Below, one piece after another: positions 33,004 to 42,583 of a stretch of 64,000 bases of DNA; positions within the stretch are counted from its first letter, which is position 1, and each line of letters starts with the position of its first letter. The notes below the pieces were generated by a model that was given only the letters and a program-made list of their open reading frames with translations, had not been told where the DNA came from and did no database searches. Both the position numbers and the translations under genes were made by a program. This stretch comes from Terriglobales bacterium (GTDB taxonomy: Bacteria; Acidobacteriota; Terriglobia; Terriglobales; Acidobacteriaceae). The stretch spans positions 1 to 64,000 of the forward strand of contig JAICSO010000018.1 of assembly GCA_025936825.1 (NCBI GenBank), written 5' to 3'.

Positions 33004-34575
33004 TCACTGGCCGGAGGAATCGGAATTGTCGGTATCGTGTGCCTGCCCTTTGGCGCTCTTCGGAGGCTCGTACGCCTTTTGGATTCCCTGCTCCGCTGCG
33101 GCTTTGGCTTCGGGAAGCGATGCGCTCGCCTCCACGGCAGATTGGTAATGACGGATGGCCTCGGCGCGGTCAGGACCATTCTCTTGGTCGTCCTGCAAAT
33201 CCAGAATTCTTCCCAGATATATGTGCGACCACGCAACCACTTGCGAATCCGTGGTCGAGCGCAGGGCCTGCTCAAAATACTGCTTCGCTCCCTTAATGTT
33301 TCGATTGAGAGAAATTTGAGCGAGAATAAAAAGTGCTCGGCCGGGGTCTTCCCCCTTCTCCGAGAGCGCTTCCTTGGCTAGCTTTTCCGCCCCCTCAGGA
33401 TCACCAGCAGCAAGCCGTTCCTGCGCGTTGATGAGAATCTTACCGGGTTTCGGACGCGCCAACTGCAAGAGTTCCGGATCGGCGGCGGCGGCAAACTGGA
33501 TTTGTCCCGCTTGCTTCTGCTCTTTGCGCACATCGATCCTTGCGATCATCACCCCGACGGCATTTCGGAATCCGACATCTTCCTTTTCGAACTGCTGCAG
33601 ATTGTCGTAGAAGTAGCGGGTCAGAACGAATCCCTGGCTCATCGATTCCTGTACGGCGCGTTCCTGAGCCGCAACCGAGGCCTTCCTTCCTCCCAAGGTG
33701 CGCGCCTCAATCGCACGAATCACGCATTCGGTGGTCAACAGAACCGCGTCACCCTTGAAACTTTCATCCATTGGCGCCAGTTTCAGCGAGTCCAGGAGCG
33801 GGCTGAGGTTCGCCAGATTGCCGGCATATCGGCCCACCAACGGATCAACCAAATAATGAAGGTAAGCGTGATGAATTTGGTCGGTCTTCAACGCCACTTT
33901 GGCGCCCGGCGAAATTACCACATAATAATTGTCGCCATAACTGCGAGCGTTCACTTCAGACGGAGCGCCGAGCGGTTCCAGCAAGATCGTGAACGTACGG
34001 CCACCATAACTCCCGGACGGCAAACGCAGATAGAGTTCTGTATCCCGAATCATGGTCGCCAAAACTTCGCGATAGCGCTCACTCAGGTCTGCGTATTCCT
34101 TCTGGTGCTCTTGCCAGATGTCGTGAACACCCACCTGGGTATAAAACTTGGCGAGCAGCGGAACAAGGCCCAGCACCGCACTGGCGTCAGGCGGCAGGTC
34201 GGCTTCTTTCACCTTGGGAGCAAATGCCGGAGGAGGATCGAGATAAAGCGCGAGCGAAACATACTGCGACAGAGTGTGCGTGTCGTCGCTGAGGAGATGG
34301 TCGCGATAAAAGCCACAGATCGAACTCGCGGCATCCTTGGCTGTATCTGAGGCCTCGACCTGGCGTCCTATTTCGTCGCGAACGGTTTGGCGAAGAGCGT
34401 CCGAGGAGCCGAGTTCGGCGTCGTATCCACAATTATTAATGGCAGCGAGCACAGTGAAGAGCGTTTCGCTCTGACCGATGCTGACCGGGGTGCCCTGTGC
34501 CGTAAGCAGGGCGGGACAGACAGGTATCAAGACGGCGGCTATGGCAATGCGCCGGAAAAGCAGCTTGGAAATCAG
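33004..34575 (-). CDS. Secreted TPR-repeat protein, probable CTG start
   Basis: The standard-codon frame would begin at TTG 34530, in the middle of a hydrophobic stretch. Reading 15 codons further to CTG 34575 gives a perfect signal peptide (ISKLLFRRIAIAAVLIPVCP then ALLTAQG). GGGAGG sits five bases before that CTG, so the CTG is proposed as start. The mature protein has a large helical N-terminal domain of unknown type, and C-terminal TPRs such as AQERLAAGDPEGAEKLAKEA and AKQYFEQALRSTTDSQVVAW. It ends 10 bp before the second TPR gene, so both are co-expressed in the envelope. Confidence 0.7.
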   Translation of the reverse strand: MISKLLFRRIAIAAVLIPVCPALLTAQGTPVSIGQSETLFTVLAAINNCGYDAELGSSDALRQTVRDEIGRQVEASDTAKDAASSICGFYRDHLLSDDTHTLSQYVSLALYLDPPPAFAPKVKEADLPPDASAVLGLVPLLAKFYTQVGVHDIWQEHQKEYADLSERYREVLATMIRDTELYLRLPSGSYGGRTFTILLEPLGAPSEVNARSYGDNYYVVISPGAKVALKTDQIHHAYLHYLVDPLVGRYAGNLANLSPLLDSLKLAPMDESFKGDAVLLTTECVIRAIEARTLGGRKASVAAQERAVQESMSQGFVLTRYFYDNLQQFEKEDVGFRNAVGVMIARIDVRKEQKQAGQIQFAAAADPELLQLARPKPGKILINAQERLAAGDPEGAEKLAKEALSEKGEDPGRALFILAQISLNRNIKGAKQYFEQALRSTTDSQVVAWSHIYLGRILDLQDDQENGPDRAEAIRHYQSAVEASASLPEAKAAAEQGIQKAYEPPKSAKGQAHDTDNSDSSGQ

Positions 34576-35127
34576 GCGGGCCTCCCTCAGCCAGACTGGG
34601 ACGAGTGGTTCTCTGAGAGAAGTTTAAGAGCTTCAACGGATGGGGTCAAACCAACCCGGGGATAGCGGATAGAGTGATCCAACGCGGCCCTCCCCTGGGG
34701 AGCGGGAACTGGGAACCGGGACATCGGGGCTGGGAGCCTTCAAAAATCTGCAAAAGCGAAACCGCCGCGCCCGCTCCCGAAGTGTCGCGGAGAATCTCCT
34801 CCGACCATAGCGTACTCGGATCGCTATTATTAGAGCTTCACCTTACGCAGTAGCAAACGAAACGGTACGAGCAAAACTGTCGATACACTAGGTAAGCTGC
34901 GAATTTCCATTCTTATGGGGTGCCGCACCTTCTGCGATTCTCAAGTACAACCGCGTCTAGCAGGGGAGGTTCGGTTTCATTTCTTGCGCGGAAGCTCGCG
35001 CGGAATTTTCTCAACGGAAGCCGGACGATTGCAATGCTTCGCAAAAGGTGTCACCGGACCGGCACCCCCGGTGGAAGCAGGTTCGACAAAACTCCACGAG
35101 AATGTGAGGCGCCCACAGAAAGGCGGC
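34576..35127. other. Gap without a supported gene
   Basis: Only overlapping short frames are seen (for example 34915-35154 plus strand), with compositions like non-coding DNA. No clear promoter, terminator or RNA was recognised. Confidence 0.4.
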
Positions 35128-35358
35128 TCAGGCGGCGGAGCCGTAGCTGAATAATTTGTTCAAGTACTTGTCCTTGCAACGCTCCGAACAGAAATGCACC
35201 GCAAGAGGATGCACAGCCTGCGCGTCCGACCACGCGGAAAGAATGTTTACCTCGCGCCTTTCCGAGACCGCGCCTACACTCTCGGCCGCGGAGCCAAGAA
35301 TCCACTGCTGGTCCGGTTTCTTCACGCGTCCACAGATATCACAAGTGAAAGTAACCAT
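35128..35358 (-). CDS. Small putative zinc-binding protein
   Basis: ATG 35358 follows GGCGAGGCACAT and starts VTFTCDICGRVKKPDQQWIL. The pairs CDIC near the start and CSERC near residue 60 could bind one zinc ion, as in a treble-clef or FCS-like finger. The C-terminal part (LAVHFCSERCKDKYLNKLF) supports this. The longer frame to 35442 lacks support. It is monocistronic and its role is unknown. Confidence 0.6.
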   Translation of the reverse strand: MVTFTCDICGRVKKPDQQWILGSAAESVGAVSERREVNILSAWSDAQAVHPLAVHFCSERCKDKYLNKLFSYGSAA

Positions 35359-35687
35359 ATGTGCCTCGCCAAACGTTAGATGCAGCTTTAATGGGATGGT
35401 TGATTCGAGGAGATGCCTTGCATCGCACTTTCCGGGGCTCAAGAATCGAACTAATCCTCACCATAATGTTTGTTGATGCTGACGTGAGTTCTGTAACGCT
35501 CACCGCCGCTGGCTACGCTCGCACGTGAGCACCCGGGCAGAAAAACACCTTGGCCGTGATGCAGAAGATGCAAACCTTAGGCCTGCTCGTTCTGAAGAAC
35601 GATTTCTGCGCGTACTTCTTCGTGAGTGGCGAGATTGCAAACGTGGGAACAGTCAATTAGGCTAACAATTGCCTCTTACCTATCCAA

Positions 35688-35775
35688 GCCGGGATGGCGG
35701 AACTGGCAGACGCAGCGGACTCAAAATCCGCCGGTACTTGGTACCTTGGGGGTTCAACTCCCCCTCCCGGCACCA
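35688..35775 (+). tRNA. tRNA-Leu (anticodon CAA)
   Basis: An 88-nt gene with encoded CCA, acceptor stem GCCGGGA/TCCCGGC, anticodon loop CTCAAAA (anticodon CAA) and the long variable arm of a class II tRNA. The T arm contains GTTCAAC. Confidence 0.95.
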
Positions 35776-35838
35776 TGCCTCAGAGAAGAGGGAACTCGCG
35801 TAGATTCCCCGCTAGCAAAGCTCAATCGAGCAATCCTG

Positions 35839-36039
35839 GTGCTTGAGAATACCGGAGGCGGCAGTTCGCGCGCCCGGCTTTCGGGTCGTAGAACGATGTC
35901 GCAAGAAGCACGAAACCGAATTGCTGAGTCTCTCAGACGGCGCTGGGCAATGGTGAAGAGAGCAACCGCTAAGCGGATGCGTACCCTCTCGCAGCCGCAA
36001 GACCCAGGGTCGTTGCCGCTCAGAAGGCGAGATGGGTGA
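35839..36039 (+). CDS. Small basic protein with RRTMS-type helix motif
   Basis: A GTG at 35839 opens a 66-residue frame with LSGRRTMSQEARNRIAESLR followed by RWAMVKRATAKRM. A similar Arg-rich helix (RRxMSxxARxRIAxAxxxRW) recurs in small acidobacterial proteins and may bind DNA. The larger frame starting at 35626 runs through tRNA-Leu and cannot be right. The start is uncertain. Confidence 0.4.
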   Translation: MLENTGGGSSRARLSGRRTMSQEARNRIAESLRRRWAMVKRATAKRMRTLSQPQDPGSLPLRRRDG

Positions 36040-36161
36040 AGTTCAGAGCGACAAAAACGGTGATTGTTCTTCAAATGGGAGTGCATGGCTGCCGTTTGCT
36101 GTGAAAACCGACCTGCGTTCGAAATCATGCAGCAATTTACGTCGTCGCGAATCTAATCATT

Positions 36162-37268
36162 GTGAGAAATCGCGGTCGATTAGTTCGCTTCATCGTCATT
36201 GTTCAATGCATTCTTTTTCTGGCTCACTGGCTGCTCTACAGGACCTGGACTTTTCAGGAACATGCGTCCGGCTCGATCTGGTTGAGCGTAGGCCTGGGCT
36301 TCCTTTCGATAACGTTCATTTCGGCTTCGCTGCTGGCTTTTAATTACACCAACGCGGCCGTGCGATTTTACTATCGCATCGCGGCGGTATGGGCAGGGTT
36401 GCTGAGCTTTCTCTTCGTCGCAGCTGTTTGCGCCTGGGCAGTTTTTGCCGTGACCAGCGCAGTCGGAGCTCCTCTAAATTTTCATCGCCTCGTCGAACTC
36501 CTCTTTGGAATCGCCTTGCTCGCCGGACTCTCGGGGGTTATAAACGCGAGCCTGACCCGCATCACTCGAGCCACGGTGCGCCTGGCGAATATGCCTGTGG
36601 CGTGGCGCGGACGCAGGGCCGCGCTCATCAGCGACCTACATCTGGGTCACGTGCGCAACGGGAACTTTCTGCGCCGCATGATTGCGAAAATTCTGCGCGA
36701 AGAGCCGCATGCGGTCTTCATTGCCGGAGATTTATATGACGGCACCGCCATAGACGCGATGAAGGCTGCAGCGCCGCTAAGCAAACTGACAGCTCCGCAC
36801 GGCGTTTATTTTGTCGCCGGAAACCATGAGCAATTCCGTGACGACAGCAAATATTTAAACGCCGTGCAGGCGGCGGGCGTACGTGTGCTGCACAATGAAA
36901 AAGTGGAAGTTGACGGATTACAAATCGCCGGTGTGCCATATCGCCTTGCGTGGGAACCGAACGTCTTCGCCTCGGTGCTGCGCGCCCTGCATCTCGACCC
37001 TGACCGCGCCAGCATTCTCCTTACGCATGCTCCTGATCACCCTGAGATCTCCGAGGCTGCCGGCGTAAGTTTGCAGCTTTCCGGACACACGCACTTGGGC
37101 CAGTTCATTCCCTGGAGTTGGATCGCCAAACGCATTTACCGGCAGTTTGTGTACGGGCTGAGCCAAATCGGAAGGATGCAGGTTTTCACGTCCAGCGGTG
37201 CTGGCACTTGGGGACCGCCGCTGCGGCTCGGCTCCAATCCAGAAATCGTATTGCTGCAGTTCGAATAA
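36162..37268 (+). CDS. Membrane-anchored metallophosphoesterase
   Basis: Three or four N-terminal membrane helices (about residues 8-135) precede a calcineurin-like phosphoesterase domain. The metal and catalytic motifs are in order: LISDLHLGH, FIAGDLYDG, VAGNHEQF, LLTHAPDHP and LSGHTHLGQ. The arrangement matches the YkuE/YaeI-like group that cleaves phosphodiesters such as those of lipid-linked or nucleotide substrates. GTG 36162 is the start of the longest frame. It is convergent with the secreted protein gene on its right; substrate unknown. Confidence 0.88.
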   Translation: MRNRGRLVRFIVIVQCILFLAHWLLYRTWTFQEHASGSIWLSVGLGFLSITFISASLLAFNYTNAAVRFYYRIAAVWAGLLSFLFVAAVCAWAVFAVTSAVGAPLNFHRLVELLFGIALLAGLSGVINASLTRITRATVRLANMPVAWRGRRAALISDLHLGHVRNGNFLRRMIAKILREEPHAVFIAGDLYDGTAIDAMKAAAPLSKLTAPHGVYFVAGNHEQFRDDSKYLNAVQAAGVRVLHNEKVEVDGLQIAGVPYRLAWEPNVFASVLRALHLDPDRASILLTHAPDHPEISEAAGVSLQLSGHTHLGQFIPWSWIAKRIYRQFVYGLSQIGRMQVFTSSGAGTWGPPLRLGSNPEIVLLQFE

Positions 37269-37443
37269 GGCCTCAAGCTTCTGGGCTTGAACAGCCGCAC
37301 GCCCGAAACCTGACGAGATAGACGGAGTAGACAGCCGAAAAAAGAGCTGACCTGCTGCCCATGTCTAGTGCAAACCGGTCAACCGCGCGTCAACGCTCGC
37401 TTCAGATCTATTTGCAACGGATATTCACATTCAATGTGAAAAA

Positions 37444-37507
37444 CTTGGCGGGAAAAGAAGAGACGCTGTGACATTGGTTATGCTCCAGTCTCCCGCTCCT
37501 GCGAGGG
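37444..37507. repeat. Duplicated structured element, copy A
   Basis: About 64 bp closely match 40459-40521. The central CTGTGACATTGGTTATGCTC is identical in both. The arms flanking it differ in a way that keeps pairing (GCGGGA with TCCCGC here). The element ends 20 bp beyond the stop of the secreted minus-strand gene. Confidence 0.6.
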
Positions 37508-37527
37508 CGTAGACCTTCGAGACGTTG

Positions 37528-39285
37528 TTATGGACGCGACAAGGTCAGCGTTTCGCCCTGCTCGACCGAGCCTGTTCGGCAGCGGTTCACCGGAAGCGCT
37601 CCAAACCAGAATGCGGACAACTCGGCGGGATCCGCAACCAAACAGAGCGCGTAAACTCCGGGTTCGATCGCTTCAATAGATGATGGCGCGTGGCTAGCAG
37701 CATCCGTTTGGTTACCGCTCCAGCCGACAATTGTGCCAACTGCTTCGATGGCTCCTTTGTGCACGAGGTAAGGCGTTATCGAGCTGTCGGAAACGTGGCC
37801 AGGAGATTCGAGGTTAAGAACCAACATCCCTCCCGAGGTATCTAACTCGATTGTGTTTGCATCGGGCTTTTTGTCGTTGTCACGTGAGACTTGTAAGCGC
37901 ACCATCTTAAGGGCGTACCCTTGCGCGGCAACCGTCAGACCGACTTCTGCCGTCCCCGGCGGCAATTTCACTTCGAAGTGACCGTTCTGATCAGTGCGGG
38001 TGAACCAGTGCGGTGTGCCCGGAGGAACCCACACCTGCACCGCAGCACCCGCCACCGGACCGTGGCTGGACATCACATAGAACGGGACACGTTCAGAGGG
38101 ATTGAGAACCAGTTTGAGTTCGCTCTCGGTTCCCTCCGCGATCTGAAACGGCATTGGATCAGAAACGCCGTCAATTGACTCTGCCGTCGCGGCATATTTT
38201 CCTGGAGACAGATCTTCTAGCTCAAAACCGCCGCTGTCGTCAGTGGCCGTCGAGATTTTGGCTCCGTTACTGATCTCTTCGAGTGTCACTTCCGCATTGT
38301 TCTGCCGTTTCCCAGTCTCGGAGACCACGATGCCGTGCACAGCAAAGAGAGGTAGCGTCAGGTCCAGCCATGCGCTAGTCTCGCCAATTGTCCGCACGCT
38401 AACACCCACAACGCGTCGGCTGATCGGCGGATTCGCAGCACGCGCCTCGACGGTCCATTTGGTTTCGTCGACGCCAGGCGTGACAGGCACCACTCCTTGG
38501 AAGAAACCGTTGCCGTCACTTATCAGCGTTACTGGCTCGCCGCCTGCCTCGTTGTGAAAGATCAGCCGGGCCCGCACGGGTTTTGTGCTGAGCCGTACCT
38601 GACCCGATAGCTGCATAAATGGCAGAGTCAATCGTAGAGGCCCGCTGTTTGCGCTCAGGTTGAAGAACCTCTGTAACCACGGCCTACCGTCGGAGCTGCT
38701 AACGTCGAAGCGATAGTTTCCGGCAACCATGCCGCGCCGTTCCCATCGCCCCTCCGCTGCAGTGGTCTCATGGTCTGCGATTCGTCTCAAGCGCGGCATC
38801 GTCGCGTCCACTGTGAGCTTCCATGGCCGACCGTTAGGATCGAGCTTTGGAGTGATCACGACCCCGAGTGTTAAGTCGTCTAGTAGCAGGGGAGAATGAA
38901 TCCGGATGTCATCGCTCTCTTGCACATCCACTTCACGAACGGCACTCGCCGTAGCACATTCGACACTCAACACGTATTTGTTAGCCGGAATAGCAGCGAA
39001 ATGAAACTCGCCAATCTGGTTCACCGGAACTGAAAAGCTGGTTTTGGGGTCGGGCACTCTTTCAAGGTCGGTATCTGGTGCGCCACGCCGGTCCACCTCG
39101 GCTCGCAGCGTTGCGCGACAAGGATTGGGTGGGTTCGAACCATCCCTTCGAACGGCTCGCCCGGAGACAGATGCTGCTTCTGCCTGCGAACTGAAAACTG
39201 CGAATGCCACGAGCAGTACTGTTCCGATCAAACTCCTGGGTATGCGTTTGACGGATAAACGATCTGGCCGGCTCAAGGTCTGCAC
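37528..39285 (-). CDS. Secreted protein with carboxypeptidase-regulatory-like repeats
   Basis: A signal peptide (LIGTVLLVAFAVFSSQAEA) is followed by several beta-sandwich repeats of the CarboxypepD_reg type: VSVRTIGETSAW...FAVHGIVVSETGKRQNNAEV, GGFELEDLSPGKYAATAES and RTDQNGHFEVKLPPGTAEV. Such proteins are abundant in Acidobacteriota and are usually exported or surface-bound with no known catalytic role. It is 585 residues, single gene, minus strand. Structured element copy A lies just after its stop. Confidence 0.78.
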   Translation of the reverse strand: MQTLSRPDRLSVKRIPRSLIGTVLLVAFAVFSSQAEAASVSGRAVRRDGSNPPNPCRATLRAEVDRRGAPDTDLERVPDPKTSFSVPVNQIGEFHFAAIPANKYVLSVECATASAVREVDVQESDDIRIHSPLLLDDLTLGVVITPKLDPNGRPWKLTVDATMPRLRRIADHETTAAEGRWERRGMVAGNYRFDVSSSDGRPWLQRFFNLSANSGPLRLTLPFMQLSGQVRLSTKPVRARLIFHNEAGGEPVTLISDGNGFFQGVVPVTPGVDETKWTVEARAANPPISRRVVGVSVRTIGETSAWLDLTLPLFAVHGIVVSETGKRQNNAEVTLEEISNGAKISTATDDSGGFELEDLSPGKYAATAESIDGVSDPMPFQIAEGTESELKLVLNPSERVPFYVMSSHGPVAGAAVQVWVPPGTPHWFTRTDQNGHFEVKLPPGTAEVGLTVAAQGYALKMVRLQVSRDNDKKPDANTIELDTSGGMLVLNLESPGHVSDSSITPYLVHKGAIEAVGTIVGWSGNQTDAASHAPSSIEAIEPGVYALCLVADPAELSAFWFGALPVNRCRTGSVEQGETLTLSRP

Positions 39286-39330
39286 GGGTTCAATCCACTT
39301 AGCTTGGACGATCTGAAGCGCTCAGGAATT

Positions 39331-39356
39331 GGGGCCGGAGTTCGCTCCCGGCCCCC
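39331..39356 (-). terminator. Hairpin downstream of the xylanase gene
   Basis: GGGGCCGGAG-TTCG-CTCCCGGCCCC is a strong GC hairpin with one bulged base, 12 bp after the GH11 stop. No clear T-run follows, so its function as an intrinsic terminator is only likely. Confidence 0.45.
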
Positions 39357-39367
39357 GTTTCAAAACC

Positions 39368-40057
39368 CTACTGCTGCCACGTGGTTACGTTCGAACTGCC
39401 ATTGCTTCCGAATCCTTCGGTCGCCATGATCTGATAATTCATTGTTCCCAGACTCATGCCATGGCTTCTCCACGCGTTCACGTGGTTGGCGAAAGTGATG
39501 GTATTGTTGCTGCCCAGGCTTCGATTGGATGTACGGACGCTCCAGAACTGCGTGAAAGGTCCGTTGCCTAGAATGTTTGGGCCGCTCTTGCTGACTTTAT
39601 AGATGTTGTACGTGCCACCATCGCTGTTTACCGTTCCCAAGGACTGGGCTCCGTTGCCTGGGGGCGTAAAAGGGCCGTGACTGTCCACCACGTAATACTC
39701 GACCAACGGGTTGGTGGACCAACCGTACAGGGCTAAATATCCGTTTGAACCCGGAGAAAAGTTGCCGGCGTTGTAGCCGACAACTCTGCTTGTCGAGCCC
39801 GGATTCCAGCCTTTCCCGGCGACCATATCTCCGCTGGAACCAAGACTCCAAGTCGTGCTGTAATTGCCGCCGCCAAAATTACCGGTCATGGTCATGCATG
39901 CCGATCCGGAACTCAAAAAGAACGAATAGAAAAATCCGTTATTGGTTCCAGTTTGGTTGCTGCAGACGGTTTGAGCTTTTGACTGCTGCGCGAGACCAAA
40001 GAACAACGAGGTCGAAACCAGCAGCACTATCATCCTGAATAGTCTTTCTGACTCCAT
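39368..40057 (-). CDS. GH11 endo-1,4-beta-xylanase, secreted
   Basis: The ATG at 40057 has a strong AAGGAGGTAGCTA before it and opens a signal peptide ([20 protein letters not shown]). The mature part matches the GH11 jelly roll: [18 protein letters not shown] with nucleophile Glu120, [40 protein letters not shown] and [12 protein letters not shown] with acid/base Glu214. Length (229 aa) is normal, with no carbohydrate-binding module. It cleaves xylan outside the cytoplasm, and with GH36 and GH31 genes at the right end it points to hemicellulose use. A long gene-free leader precedes it. Confidence 0.93.
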   Translation of the reverse strand: MESERLFRMIVLLVSTSLFFGLAQQSKAQTVCSNQTGTNNGFFYSFFLSSGSACMTMTGNFGGGNYSTTWSLGSSGDMVAGKGWNPGSTSRVVGYNAGNFSPGSNGYLALYGWSTNPLVEYYVVDSHGPFTPPGNGAQSLGTVNSDGGTYNIYKVSKSGPNILGNGPFTQFWSVRTSNRSLGSNNTITFANHVNAWRSHGMSLGTMNYQIMATEGFGSNGSSNVTTWQQ

Positions 40058-40829
40058 TAGCTACCTCCTTGTGGGGATCCGGGCTGCTCGGCCCGGCATA
40101 TTTGAGGATCACCAAAGACGGACACCGTCCGTGGGTTCGGCCCCAGAGCCAATTGTCTGGTTCGGGCAACTCCGGTGACTGTGCATCAACCCAGCGATTG
40201 TCTCTTTGTTACTCCGATCGAGCCGCTCTGGTTTCGGCTTATCGATCGGGCAACTCAGATGCATGTACCCCAGGCGAAGTTTTCTTTCTCAATCACCTAA
40301 AGCGATTTAGATTCGATTTAGGTTCACAGTAACGATTTGCTGGCAGCCGGGGCAGGAGCTTCGCCGCCCACGCGGCAGAGTACGAGAGTTCGAGGTAACA
40401 CGAATCGGAAACAATTCCCAATCAACGGCTGTTTGCAAGGGGAATTTCGTGTTAAAAAGCTGGCGGGAAAAGAGAAAGGCTGTGACATTGGTTATGCTCC
40501 AGTCGCCAGCTCCTGCGAGGGAGCGAACGTCGTGGATACATGTACCGTCACAGCCCTTGATGTAATCACTGCTTTCGCAGTTCCAAACCCCAACTGTTCC
40601 TCGCAGAAGCAGTCGGTTTTTTCGGGTTTGGTTACCCTTCGGGTTGCCCCGCCGAGCAGATCACTCAGCTTACTTCGGACTGGCCCGTTTTATTTAGCCA
40701 ACCCTTTCAGCCGTCGACGTGAGCAACATTAAAGAGTTGTTCCAGACGTGTCAACGCAGTTTTTGCCGGAAACTCAAGATTTCTGTGAAAGCTTTTGTGG
40801 AAAACAGGGACGCATTTCTCGACTTCCTA
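40058..40829. other. 770-bp gene-free leader upstream of the xylanase
   Basis: No convincing ORF is present. On the minus strand GAGTTGCCCGA occurs twice, about 80 bp apart, within imperfect hairpins. Structured element copy B (40459-40521) is inside. The length and structure suggest a regulated 5' leader or several promoter elements for the xylanase, but no known riboswitch class is recognised. Confidence 0.45.
40459..40521. repeat. Duplicated structured element, copy B
   Basis: This second copy of the 37444 element has the same centre (CTGTGACATTGGTTATGCTC) and flanking arms GCTGGCG/CGCCAGC, which pair perfectly. Both copies continue with TCCTGCGAGGG. Confidence 0.6.
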
Positions 40830-41645
40830 TTAGTTCTGTTGCAACGGCTCCGATGCAAGGTTCAGTAACTCTCGCTCTTGGGGCGAAAAGCTGTCATAAA
40901 GATCAGAGTTGAGATAGCGCTCGCGAGCGGCCGGAGGTATCGCGCGCAGAAGCTGAATCGCGTTCTTCACCGCTGGCCGCAGCTCGTGCGAATTTTGTGG
41001 AGTCGAGGAGATCACTTCGATCTTCGGTGTCGTAATCACTGGACTTTCGTCCGGCGACCGGTTGTCCTCGCTGCCGCTAGTTAGAGGATGTCGGTCCCGA
41101 TAGTCATTGGGAGCACTCGAAGGCTTCGGCCGTGTGTTTTCACGATTTGGTTCTGAGGGCGATTTGTCGGCGCAACCGTTGTCTGGGTGACGATAGTCGG
41201 GACGGCAACGATCGCGGTCAGTACCATCTTCGTAACGTCGTTGATAATCGCGATCGTCGGGATAGTAATCGTACGGATAGTAGTAAGAATAGGGAGCGCC
41301 CCAGAACCACGGATTCCAATACGGCCACGCGCCGAACGCAAAGCCCCAACTGTACCAAGGGTAGCCGAAGCCGCCAAAGAAGGGGCCGTGGCGGAATCCG
41401 TCAAAGCCTCTACCTCGAAAACCACCGAAGCCGTTGTGAAAACCGCCAAAGCCGCTGCCACCGCGAAGGCCTCTGCCGTTGCTGAATCCGCCAAATCTGC
41501 CACCGTGACCAAAGCCGCCGCCGTGGAAGCCGGCGCCTCCACCATGGAAACCGCCACGCTGGGCAAAGCTAGTTGGAGGGACGCAAGCGAGAAAGAGAGA
41601 GAGCGCCAGGGAAAAAGAGATATTCAGAAAGAAGGTGCGGTTCAT
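40830..41645 (-). CDS. Secreted Gly/Phe/His-rich protein with Pro/Tyr-rich middle
   Basis: A signal peptide (NISFSLALSLFLACVPPTSF) is followed by about 60 residues of FHGGG-type Gly/Phe/His repeats. A Trp/Tyr/Pro-rich stretch comes next (YYYPYDYYPDDRD), then an acidic linker. The C-terminus has a short conserved-looking segment, AIQLLRAIPPAARERYLNSD. The repeat part is likely disordered and surface-exposed. The ATG overlaps the stop of the preceding small gene (ATGA). The opposite-strand frame at 41187-41837 is a mirror of the repeats and is rejected. Confidence 0.65.
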   Translation of the reverse strand: MNRTFFLNISFSLALSLFLACVPPTSFAQRGGFHGGGAGFHGGGFGHGGRFGGFSNGRGLRGGSGFGGFHNGFGGFRGRGFDGFRHGPFFGGFGYPWYSWGFAFGAWPYWNPWFWGAPYSYYYPYDYYPDDRDYQRRYEDGTDRDRCRPDYRHPDNGCADKSPSEPNRENTRPKPSSAPNDYRDRHPLTSGSEDNRSPDESPVITTPKIEVISSTPQNSHELRPAVKNAIQLLRAIPPAARERYLNSDLYDSFSPQERELLNLASEPLQQN

Positions 41646-41848
41646 GGGACTTCCTCCAACATCATTGAGATGTCCCGAGAGATGTCCCGAGCCTCTTCAT
41701 TCGCCGTCGAAAGAGATGCCTTGACGAATGAGTTGAGTTCCCCAGCACAGGAATTGTACACCTGGGTCGCGTGCCGAGAGTCATTCACGGTGCAGATCAG
41801 AACCGCCTCAAGCGTCGTGATGCCTTGTCCGACATGACCGGTGCGCAT
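41642..41848 (-). CDS. Small hypothetical protein, coupled to the next gene
   Basis: This 68-residue protein starts MRTGHVGQGITTLEAVLICT and ends in an acidic helix (TANEEARDISRDISMMLEEV). It is coupled by ATGA overlap to the Gly-rich secreted protein gene. No domain is recognised. The overlap and composition give moderate support. Confidence 0.45.
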   Translation of the reverse strand: MRTGHVGQGITTLEAVLICTVNDSRHATQVYNSCAGELNSFVKASLSTANEEARDISRDISMMLEEVP

Positions 41849-41929
41849 GGCAAAGTCGTTCGACCTCGCGCTAACGGCAGGGAAAAACGGCAGGTGAATG
41901 CGGTAAGTGATTGAAAGTATGGTGAGCGC

Positions 41930-41995
<66 letters not shown>

Positions 41996-42583
41996 TGAAT
42001 TGTCGATAGAAATTGAAGCCAGGCTTTCGCGGGGTGTTCCAGCGAAGAGTGCTGCTTCATGCCTTCACGCGAACTTCTGTGAGGGACTGGGCACAATCAG
42101 TATATCAGCCAACGAGTTTTCGGCGACAGGTCGCGATCGCTATCGGTACCCGCAGCTTTTAACGGGAAAACTTAACACTCTCCGATTTTGCTGAATTCAC
42201 AGCCACCCTTCGTTCGTTGATTGCTCACGCGAGTTGGCACGACTGAAATCGATGAGGAAGCAGAAGGCACTCTTAAGCAAATTCACTGTCTTGTTTGCGC
42301 TCCCCTTCAGCGCTCCACTCCAGTTTCGATTGACAGCGAATCGCAAAACCTAGTTGAGGGCTCCCGGTGACTGTAATATACGGTTTGCGCGACTTCTTTT
42401 GGCTCGACTGTTGGCTGAGTTGAACCTGAATCAATTTGCGCAGTCTGATCGCCATTGCGCATATTAGTTGGAAGACCCTGGCCCCCCATTTCTAACGTAA
42501 GTTTGGTTGATGATGCATAACCGTTCGCTGAGAACGCCCAGCATCCCAAAGCAGAGCACCCGCATCGAAGCCTGCGCGGAGGT
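41996..42583. other. Gap between tRNA-Lys and the kinase gene
   Basis: No supported gene. The minus-strand frame at 42307-43068 is a shadow of the kinase gene. The region must hold the promoters for tRNA-Lys and the kinase, but I see no clear consensus elements. Confidence 0.35.

Noticed and set aside
35626-35838. 5' part of the 137-aa ORF covering tRNA-Leu
   Set aside because: It runs straight through a complete tRNA gene. Only the part after 35839 can be protein-coding.
37444-37507. Known riboswitch (c-di-GMP, cobalamin, SAM, glycine)
   Set aside because: None of the conserved cores I know for these classes is present, so it is reported as an unclassified element.
41187-41837. Long plus-strand ORF (216 aa) opposite the Gly-rich secreted protein gene
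   Set aside because: It mirrors the GGx repeats of the real gene, is Ala/Val/Thr-biased and runs past the start of the real gene. The minus-strand gene has a signal peptide and a coupled neighbour.
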